Positions 55,722 to 64,000 of a stretch of DNA of 64,000 nt are shown here, piece after piece; the first letter of the stretch is position 1; each line of letters starts with the position of its first letter. The translations under genes were made by a program, and so were the position numbers. The stretch covers positions 368,137,105 to 368,201,104 of the forward strand of contig CM022297.1 in NCBI GenBank assembly GCA_011799875.1. Direction: 5' to 3'. Under the pieces are notes generated by a model. The model was not told where the DNA came from. It saw nothing but the letters and a program-made list of their open reading frames with translations, and ran no database searches. This stretch comes from Thinopyrum elongatum (taxonomy: Eukaryota; Streptophyta; Magnoliopsida; Poales; Poaceae).

Positions 55722-57299
55722 ATGACACCAAGTCAAGTGCTCTCCGACAAGCAAGGCGCTAAACATCAAGGAGAGACTAGTGAGAGAGTGACCCACCAAA
55801 AAGAGAGTGAGCACCACAAGCCCAAAATGAGTGATTCCACACCGAGAGAAAAGAACCTAGTCCTCCGAGCCACCAAAAGAGAGATGAGAGAAGTGTCTGA
55901 GAACCCATCAAGTGTCATACACTATGTTCTATTGTGCAAAGATGAGGTTGCAAAAACTAACACTCCTAACCCTCTGCCTCCGGTGTTGTCTAATTTGTTG
56001 CAGGAATTCGCGGACGCCTTCCCCGATGAGCTCCCTCCGGGTCTTCCTCCTCTACGTGGCATCGAACACCGGGTCGACCTCATCCCCGGCGCACCTCTTC
56101 CTAACAAGGCTCCATACCACGTCAACCCCAAAGAAATACAAAGGCAAGTCCAACATCTCATAGACCATGGACATGTGAGTGAAAGTTTGAGTCCTTGTGC
56201 CGTTCCGGTAATTCTTGTGCCAAAAAGAGACGGTAGCTTTCGCATGTGTTCCGATTGTATACCTATTAATGCCATCACCGTTCGCTATAGGCATCCCATT
56301 CCACGGCTTGATGATATGCTAGATGAACTTAGTGGCGCCTCCTTTTTCTCTAAAATTGATCTTAAAAGTGGCTATTATCAAATCCGCATACAAGAAGGTG
56401 ATGAATGGAAAACCGCTTTCAAAACAGAATTTGGTCTATATGAGTGGCTAGTTATGCCTATGGGTTTATCTGAAGCACCCGGTACTTTCATACGTGTTAT
56501 GCATTATGTGCTTCGCCCATACATTGGTGTTTTTGTTGTGGTCTACTTTGATGATATACTTGTTTTTAGCAAATCCCTCAAAGACCATGTAGATCATCTT
56601 AGGGCCATTTTGCAAACTATTCGAAAAGCACAACTTTATGCCAATATGGAAAAATGCACTTTTGGTGTTGTCAAGGTTGTTTTCTTGGGTTTCGTTGTGT
56701 CTTCAAAGGGTGTTCATGTTGATAAGTCTAAAATTGAAGCAATTAAAACTTGGCCACAACCAACTAATTTGCAACAACTGCATAGTTTCCTTGGTCTAGC
56801 GGGTTTTTACCATCGCTTTGTGAAAGACTTTAGCTCTATTGCCGCACCTTTGCATGCCTTGAGTAAGAAGAATGCACCTTTTGTTTGGGGACCCTCGCAA
56901 TCTACCGCATTTGATGAGCTCAAATCTTTGCTTACACATGCCCCAATTCTTGCATTGCCTAATTTCAATAAAACTTTTGAGGTTCATTGTGATGCTAGCG
57001 GTAATGGAATTGGTGGAGTTTTGATGCAAGAAAAGCTACCCATTGCATACTTTAGTGAAAAACTTTCCGGTGCTCAATTTAACTATCCCATCTATGACAA
57101 ATAATTGTATGCTTTAGTGTGAGTATTGCATGTTTGGGAGCATTACCTTCGCCCACATGAATTTGTCATACATACCGATCATGAGACTCTCAAGTACCTT
57201 AAAGCTCAAACCAAGTTGAATAAACGGCATGCTAAATGGAGTGAATTTATTGAATCTTTTCCTTATGTGATCAAGTACATTAAGGGTAAATAAAATGTC
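55722..57299 (+). pseudogene. Gypsy F reverse transcriptase and RNase H
   Basis: Open 55722-57104 (460 residues). It includes DELPPGLPPLRGIEHRVDL, the SPCAVPVILVPKRDGSFRMC block, KIDLKSGYYQIRIQEGDEWK, the active site YFDD at 56544-56555, and RNase H from HCDASGNGIGGVLMQ. Stops at 57102 (TAA), 57120 (TGA) and 57291 (TAA) interrupt RNase H, with the frame intact ([16 protein letters not shown] between them). The polymerase catalytic residues are present; RNase H cannot be completed without reading through stops. Confidence 0.9.
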
Positions 57300-58817
57300 G
57301 TGGCGGATGCTCTTTCCCGCAAGTGCATGTTAATTACTCAACTTGAGTTGAATGTTATTGGCTTTGAGCATATTAAAGATCTTTATGTCCGTGATCCTTC
57401 ATTTGCAATTCCTTATGCCAAATGTATTACTCATACTTGTTGGGAGAAATATTACCTCAAGAATGGCTACCTTATGCGCACTAACAAACTTTGTATACCC
57501 GAGTCTTCTCTTTGTTTGTTACTTTTGCAAGAGGCTCATGGAGGAGGACTTATGGGACATTTTGGACGCGACAAGACCTTTGCCACACTCTCCAACAAGT
57601 ACTTTTGGCCAAAGATGTTTCGCGATGTGGCACACTTCACTAACTGATGCTCTACATGTCGCAAAGCTAAGTTAAAAGCTCAATCTCATGGTATACATAT
57701 GCCACTTCCAATTCCATATCAACCATGGGAAGATATTAGTATGGATTTCGTGCTTGGTTTGCCTCGGACTCAAAATTGAAAGGGTTCCGTATTTCTTGTT
57801 GTGGACCGATTCTCAAAAATGGCACATTTCATCCCATGCAATCAGATAGACGATGCTTCACATGTTGCAAATCTTTTTTGTAGGGAAATCTTGAGGCTAC
57901 ATGGAGTTCCAAGGACCATTGTGTCGGACCGCGACGTCAAGTTCCTAAGCTACTTTTGGAAGACACTATGCGCCAAGCTTGGAATCAAGCTTCTATTCTC
58001 GACGGCCTATCATCCACAAACCGATGGCCAAACCAAAGTCACCAACCGGATGCTATCTAATCTCCTACACGTGTTGATCAAGAAGAACATCAAGGAGTGG
58101 GAGGAGTGCTTTCCCATCGCCGAGTACGCCTACAATCGAGCTCGACACTCTACTACCGGCAAGTCCCCCTTCGAGGTTGTCTACAGCTTCAACCCATTGT
58201 CCCCATTAGACATTCTACCTCTTCCGCTCCAAGAATGCGCAAACATGGATGCAAGTGCAAGTGCAAGGGCAAGCTTTCTCAAGAAGATGCATGAAGAGAC
58301 AAGGTCCACGATCGAGCGCCAAGTACAACGCCTCGCCACCAAGCTCAACATCAATAAGACACCAATGGTGTTCCAACCGGGCGATCTCGTATGGCTTCAT
58401 CTTCGCAAGGACAACTTCCCCAACGAGCGCAAGTCCAAGCTACTACCACGAGCCGATGGACCCTTTAAGGTGCTTGCACGCTACAATGGCAACGCCTACA
58501 AGATCGACATCCCTCACGACAAGTATAATGTAAGCGACATCTTCAACGTCAAGGACTTGGCCAAACACCATGGTGATGAAGATCACGATCCGCGGACGAA
58601 TCTCTCCCAAGGGGGGGGGGGAGATCATGCGGAGGATCCTTCCATCATCCCAATGGACTCTACACCGACGCATCAAGCACCACATGGACCTATGACAAGA
58701 GCTCGAGCACGCGCAATGGAAACCAAGGTGAACTCCTTCCTACTTGACATGCATATGGACACAAGTGGAACTTGGTTGCTACCTCACCAGAATGCACTAT
58801 GTATCATTAGGTACTAA
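57300..58817 (+). pseudogene. Gypsy F integrase, running into the 3' LTR
   Basis: Follows RNase H in frame (VADALSRKCML). The zinc part shows GGLMGHFGRDKT then CSTCRKAK after TGA 57645. The core starts [16 protein letters not shown]; another TGA is at 57777. The main open piece 57801-58817 (338 residues) has IVSDRDVKFLSYFWK, then DGQTKVTNRM, where the codon at 58035-58037 (AAA) encodes Lys at the position expected for the catalytic Glu. The frame passes through the polypurine tract (QGGGGDHAEDPS) and ends 193 bases inside the 3' LTR. Confidence 0.88.
58609..58624 (+). other. Polypurine tract of F
   Basis: AAGGGGGGGGGGGAGA just before the 3' LTR start, translated as part of the integrase tail. 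Confidence 0.88.
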
Positions 58818-59504
58818 GAGGAACACTCCCAAGAAGCTAAGGAGCATCACCAAGGAGAAGGAGAAGCACCCCAAGACCTTGAGAAAGAAGAAGGAGTCCA
58901 AAAGGAGCAAGTGTGCATGTCCCAGGCGACCCCGTGCGCACGGGCCCCCAAGACCCCGTGCCCATGGGCTACTCAGAGAGTTGTCGCTGTAACACCCCGT
59001 GCGCACGGGCATGTACCATGCCCACGGGAACCCGTGCGCACGGGCCCAAATAACCCCGTGTGCACGGGCTCTACAGGATGGACGATTGTGATTGCTGTTT
59101 GGGCCTCCACTTCATCCACTTCGCCCCTATGCCTATATATTCCGTACCTAGGGTCATGTTTAGGGTTAGCAAAGACATATGTGAGATATTAGAGAGCGTT
59201 GCTCCTTCTACCACTCCATTGGAGATCAAGACCTCTTAGGAGAGGATCCACTTGTGGATTTCAAGACCTCCTCTTGGAGAAGATTATCATCATCAAGACC
59301 TCATCTCTTAGGAGTGGGAAGAACCTTTACCTAGTGTTTGTTTCCTTTGATTGTTCATGTATTCATGTGGATCTATGTGTTTGCTATTCTAGTAGATGTG
59401 TGATTGGGTTTTGTTGGAGTGAATTCCTCTTGGTGTTCTTGGTGTTCATCCCTTTTCCCCCTCCAAGTGTGAAAAGATCCCTCTCAGGATTCCACCCTAC
59501 AACA
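58625..59504 (+). repeat. 3' LTR of Gypsy F
   Basis: 880 bp; starts TCATGCGGAGG, with the TG end changed to TC, and ends CCTACAACA. Its palindrome array is at 58928-59075. Confidence 0.9.
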
Positions 59505-59509
59505 GAGTT

Positions 59510-59635
59510 GGTGTTGATGGCGGCGAAGTTGTTGGTGTAGATTATCATCACGGTGATTGCCCTAGCGGCGCTCCGGCGCCACCGGTAGAGAGGGGGAGAG
59601 AGCCCCCTCCTTCTTCTTCTTCCTTGGCCTCTCCC
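59510..59635 (-). repeat. LTR G, right part
   Basis: Continues the minus-strand LTR broken by F; it matches the reverse complement of about 50125-50250 in H. Cut at 59636 by E2. Confidence 0.78.
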
Positions 59636-60932
59636 TGTAGGAACTAAGTATGTCTACCAGAGGGGGGAGTGAATGGGAGTTCTAAAATTTCTTTGGAAAT
59701 CTCAAAACTCTCAGAACCCAGCAGCAGAGCGAATGAAAAACAAACTACAGCGAGCTATAACTAAGTACCGAATGGAAACTAAATCATGCATCGAGACAAA
59801 TCACATGAAGGAAATCATATCGAATGTAAACATGGGTAGCAGAGGTAACCAGTGATGCTCGATGGCGACAGGGTATTTGTTTGACCAGTTTGTCCTTCTG
59901 CACAAGGATTACGTCTGGTTGTAGGGGTTGTGACTTAACACGAAAGATAAACTCTCTTCACCCTATTCTCCTCGACAAATAGTTCGTCAACCAATGCCGA
60001 TCACTCGTGGTACATACTTGAGGTGATCTCCGAACCTTTACAGACTTCTTCTTCGAGAACCACAATCACTCTTGGTCTCTAAAGAAATTGACACCTAACC
60101 GTCTAGAGAGTTTGCAGCTCTCAAGAGTAATAGGCAGAGCGTACTGGACTTAGATTCGAGTGATGCCGAACCACTATCTAATTCTTCGGCTCTAGAGGTT
60201 TTCTCTCGGTGGATTTTAAACTCAAATCGCTCAGAGTGGGGGTTGCTCAACAATCTTCTCAGAATCAAATGGAGCAGCCACCGGACAAAGCCGGCGCGGG
60301 GTGGCTATTTATAGCCGCAGCCTACTCGGATGGGAAATGACCATTTTGGACACGCGGTCCAACCAATGGCCAACCAACACGTTTGCAACGGTCGGATTTG
60401 GGAGCAATAGTAACATTACTTCAAGAACAAGTAATGCTAACTCCTCGGTCTGAGACAAATCTCTCGCAGCGAAGAAGATCACAGTCTCTTGCTGGCAAGT
60501 ATTTGCTCAGAACACAAAGAGATTTCTCTCGCAATTTTCATAGGATTTGGGTTTAGCATCAGAGAATCAAAGTTTTGAACACTACACCCCTCTTAATAAT
60601 ACAGTGGTCCTATGACTCAATAAAGAGAATAAGAACAACAAAATAAATGCTACATCTTCACTTCGTCTTCAATCTCCTCGGATGTAGTTATTTTCCTCAG
60701 ATAGGCACCGAACCAATTGCTTCACTTCAACAATTTTTTAGGGGTCACTCTTGTTATCATATTGTTCGGTGATAACCTTCACTGTAGCGTAGGGAGATTA
60801 CCCTCATCGTTTAACTCAAACTCCTCATGATCTCAGGGACCTGTTACTCTGTGTGCACTAGCAAACACATAAGTCCCATACTGTTTATGTCAACAAACTC
60901 CAAAACATAAGGCGCCTATCATTGCACCAACA
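59636..60932 (-). repeat. 3' LTR of Copia E2
   Basis: 1297 bp; reads TGTTGGTGCAATGATAGG on the minus strand. It keeps the segment missing from E's 3' LTR (near 60195-60228), confirming a deletion in E. Confidence 0.88.
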
Positions 60933-61449
60933 ATCTCCCCCTTTTTGGACGGTAGTTGACAAAACATATAATCATCAAAGTGAAGATAGATAAGTGAAAA
61001 GTAAATCGAACAAGAGTGAATTTGTGTTACTTGACTCGATGATGAAATAGACCCCCCCCCTAGATGTATGTAGGGTTACAGATATGAGATAAAATTCTCC
61101 CGCAATTCATTGAAGTATATAGAGGAAATTTCAATCATTCGAGGTAATGATTTGCACTGATGATATATAATCCATAGAGATTGTAGTGCAATCATTCATA
61201 ACTTATGATAATAGTTCCACCTGCAAAACAAATGCTTCGAGAGAAATAGTGCAGTAGGCGGGGTTATTAACATTACAACACAGAAGTTTTACATCAGAGA
61301 GCAGATAGTCTTTAAGGCATAAGTTTCAAATCTCTCACGAAACCAAACCAAATAAACACAAAGAGCAAATCTATTGAAACTCGATGTAATTCTCCCCCTT
61401 TTGTCAACTAGTGTCAAAAAGGTGATGAAGAACATGAATGCAAAAGATG
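60933..61449 (-). other. Polypurine tract and 3' non-coding region of E2
   Basis: Purine tract AAAAAGGGGGAGAT at 60933-60946 (minus). The rest has no gene and parallels 22199-22744 in E. Confidence 0.65.
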
Positions 61450-63600
61450 TGAACTTGATTCACTTAGTGGCATCTCTAGAAGAACTGTCGGAGGAGACTT
61501 CAGTTTCGGAAGTGACTGGCTCAACTTCATCTTGAACGGCAGCAGATTTTACTTCAGGAATGATGGCTCGAGGCTTAGATGATGAAGCACATTTGGATCA
61601 GCCACAGGAGTAACACGAGATAACACATTTCCTTCGGCTGGTTTCTCTGTCAGTGAGGTAGCTACTGATTCTTCGAGCAATTTTTGCAGCTTAAAATGAA
61701 GTAGATCAGTTGTTGGCTCACGAGCAGGCAGAGGAGGAGTAATGCGATCTTGAAAGTCTTCAACAAAAAAACCTTGGTTAAGATAATCATAAAGTTATTT
61801 GATATCGACGTCCAGGAGTTGTTTCTTGGAGAAGACCTTTCGAAGCAATTTCCATAGGCGCTTCTTATTCTCAGCCGCAATCATATGCACTACTTTGGTT
61901 CGATTGTTGATAGCATTTAGCTCAGCAGCAAGATGTTATTTCTCTCGGCGATCCTCAGCCATATGCTGCAACAGCAGCTGTTGTGTGCGCAAACTCACTT
62001 CGAGGTGCGAGGGAGGTTGATGAGATATCTGTCGATCATGCTGAGGGAGCCGTGGCCCATCAAATGCATTGTGATAATCTTGAGGGCTTGACACGGGTAC
62101 TTTATCCGAAGAAATATCTTGCATAACCTACAGTGTGTCACGCACTGGAGGAATGAAGCTTTTATGACTAACTTTTGCCAAATATTCTGTGCGCATTGCA
62201 TGATCAACCACTTTCTGAATCCATGGCGCATACACTTTGAATCATTTTGGATGCTGTGTAGAATCCTTCAAGATACGCAAAAACATGTCCTCGACATCAA
62301 AGATATATCGCTCAAAAATTGCATAGATGGCATTCCGAAGAACATCAGAGATGACATTATCTGTATTCATCCCGGCTAGAGGGTAAATGGTGTAGGTGAG
62401 AAAATGGTATAGAGTCTGATTCTCGAATGTCAAATGCTCAGGCAAGGGAGGACCATTGCAGTCACGAATCTTTTCTTTGTCCATGGTGCAGCAAAAGATT
62501 TCATCAGAAATGACATCAATGTTGTGTACTCTAATTTCAGTTTTGCCATGCTCGAACCGAGGGAAATGAAAATGTGAGACAAAGTGTGTTGAAGTGCATT
62601 TTATGCATTTCCCTTCGGTCATCCATTCCATGATCCACTTTGAACTATCAGATTCATCGCCAAAGATGTACTAGGTTGCACAGAACTGAAGTATGATTTC
62701 TCTGTTCCACGGATGCTTGAATGCAAAGACATTAGTGAGGCAAATGTCTTCCAAATCTTGCAGTAATTGATCAAAGCAGCCAATACTCTTCATAGCTGAG
62801 ATTCCAGGAACTCATGAGGAAATATCTTTCGGCTGTCATAGAGAATCTGAGAATAATAGATGGCCTGATCTTTAGTGCAGAACCGAGGAGATTCAGAAGT
62901 GCGTGGCCCTTTATACAGACTTTCATGAAAGAATTGGGGATGTGTGTTCCGATTGAAAAGCGGCCCTTTGACACCAACACCTGTCGAGAACAAAGGCAGT
63001 TGTTCACGAGGATATGGAATTTGAGTTCATCTTCGACTGAAATCACTTCATCTCCATATATGACGAAGTCTGTATGATGAGAAGAAACAGATCTAATTGC
63101 AGACGGACCAGCATCTGAATATCTTTGCGCTGTGTTGATTGGCAAATGCAGTTGTGACGGAGCAGATGGCACTCAGGTTGGAGCTGCAGAAACAGTGGGC
63201 AACGGAGCAGATTCCTTTTCAGTAGGCACTGGAGGTGGTTGTGGTTGATCTTCGGGAATCTGTTGTTGCTGATCAGTTGGAGGAGCCGAATCATCGGTGT
63301 TTCACGAGCGGGAAAAGCTTACGGTTAGGAGTGAGGGATTTGACCTTCTTCAGAAACAACTTGCTGAGGTGGAATATCAGCTCTAACAGGGGATGCCACA
63401 GGCACTAGTTAAGTTAGCCTTGGCGAGGGAGGTGCATCAGTGACTTGAGCAGTGGGTTGCGAAGGAATTGCTGGCTCAGGAGAGTTTTCTTTCTGAGACT
63501 GAGCTTCAGCATGATCAGTTGACATTTCTGTCAAAACAGGAGGAGCATTTTTCTTCACAATTTTCTTTCACTTCTTTTGTGTTTGCTGAGCAGTTTGATC
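61450..63600 (-). pseudogene. Accessory ORF of Copia E2 (decayed)
   Basis: Pieces in order on the minus strand match E: YGDEVISVEDELKF near 63060, then STGVGVKGPLFNRNTHPQFF, HFHFPRFEHGKTEIRVHNID (near 62570) and QPPSHLEVSLRTQQLLLQHM (near 61970). Several frameshifts and stops separate them (open pieces 62771-63172, 62242-62631, 61936-62124, 61662-61880). The LRTQQLLLQHMAED stretch here is open where E has a stop near 23537, so this copy helps extend the ORF of E beyond its first open piece. Confidence 0.7.
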
Positions 63601-63620
63601 AATGTGTCCCTTGACAAGAT

Positions 63621-64000
63621 TGATACGTCTCCAACATATCTATAATTTTTGATTGTTCCATGCTATTATATTATCTGTTTTGGATGTTTTATATGCATTA
63701 ATATGGTATTTTATAATATTTTTGGGACTAACTTATTATCCTAGAGCCCAGTGCCAGTTTCTGTTTTTTCCTTGTTTTTGAGTTTTACAGAAAAGGAATA
63801 CCAAACGGAATAAAACTTTCGCGATGATTTTTCTTGGACCAGAAGACACTCGTAGGACTTGGAGAGGGGGCCAGGAGGTGCCCGAGGTGGCCACAAGCCT
63901 GCTAGGCGCGCCCCAGGGGGGGCGCCCTAAGGGCTTGTGGGCCCCTTGGAGGTTTCTTAACCCTAATTCTTGCTCTATAAATTCCCAAATATTCCCAAAC
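63621..64000 (+). repeat. LTR I: partial Gypsy LTR running off the window
   Basis: Begins TGATACGTCTCCAACATATC and is nearly identical to J in the opposite orientation. Hairpin 63889-63944 (arms GGCCACAAGCC and GGCTTGTGGGCC), then TATAAATT near 63975. Inserted in E2. Confidence 0.82.

Larger units (their letters stand above)
51269..59504 (+). mobile_element. Gypsy element F, complete structure with perfect target duplication
   Basis: Both LTRs are 880 bp (51269-52148 and 58625-59504). It has a tRNA-Met-type primer site, a long leader, gag with CCHC knuckle, protease region, reverse transcriptase, RNase H and integrase, and a polypurine tract. GAGTT flanks both sides (51264-51268 and 59505-59509). 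Coding stays in one frame but has in-frame stops. The LTRs differ by about 15 changes in their first roughly 215 bases by hand count. I did not recognise a family name. Confidence 0.92.
59636..63620 (-). mobile_element. Copia element E2, second copy of the E family, cut by LTR I
   Basis: 3' LTR 59636-60932 (minus), a purine tract at 60933-60946, 3' non-coding sequence, and the accessory ORF in pieces up to about 63600, where LTR I interrupts it. It has the same layout as 20937-25090 in E. The gag part lies beyond the window. Confidence 0.85.

Overview
The window looks like repeat-filled nuclear DNA from a large grass genome, most likely Triticeae (wheat, barley, rye or Aegilops). This rests on an Angela/BARE/WIS-type Copia element with its usual LTR start (GGAAATATGCCCTAGAGG), several Gypsy LTRs starting TGATACGTC, a Stowaway MITE of the Thalos type, and very large LTRs starting TGTAACGC that resemble Sukkula/Erika. 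Family names are from recognition only. I found no intact host gene, rRNA, tRNA, CRISPR array or bacterial-type operon.

The left and centre (1-40576) form a deep nest. An old large-LTR element (K, 35255 onward) is hit by the Angela-type Copia (5984-10956 and 34003-35254). Its 3' LTR is hit by a solo large LTR (10957-14053 and 32674-34002, total 4426 bp, target duplication CTGTT/CTATT). That is hit by Gypsy B (14054-32668, target duplication AGCAC on both sides), and B is hit by the minus-strand Copia E (20937-29272, target duplication AGGAC/AGGAT). On the left, LTR J (5120-5983) lies in the 5' part of the Copia, and internally deleted element A (1-5119, minus) lies in J. Right of K come an unresolved tract and a 2.67 kb LTR (L, 37910-40576).

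The only non-transposon island is 40577-42785. It holds a minus-strand relic with four candidate exons that splice in one open phase; the last two look like plant RAD52-like protein. A Thalos MITE sits in one intron, and retroelements flank both sides.

The right part (42786-64000) is a second nest. Non-autonomous Gypsy D (LTR, gag, protease and an Athila-type ORF, but no polymerase) is interrupted by LTR H (+), H by LTR G (-), and G by complete Gypsy F (51269-59504, target duplication GAGTT, both LTRs 880 bp). After F, G resumes and is interrupted by a second E-type element (E2, 59636-63620), which is interrupted by another LTR (I) running off the end.

Most useful observations: (1) a GC-rich hairpin centred on GGCGCGCC-like arms lies upstream of TATA-like sequence in several Gypsy LTRs, and B and D each carry a second LTR-like copy internally, just upstream of their 3' ORF, matching their own LTR's version; (2) E/E2 and D have gag plus an accessory ORF but no polymerase; (3) F keeps one reading frame over about 1.5 thousand codons and is killed only by in-frame stops, mostly TGA, plus a Glu to Lys change at the expected catalytic Glu of integrase.
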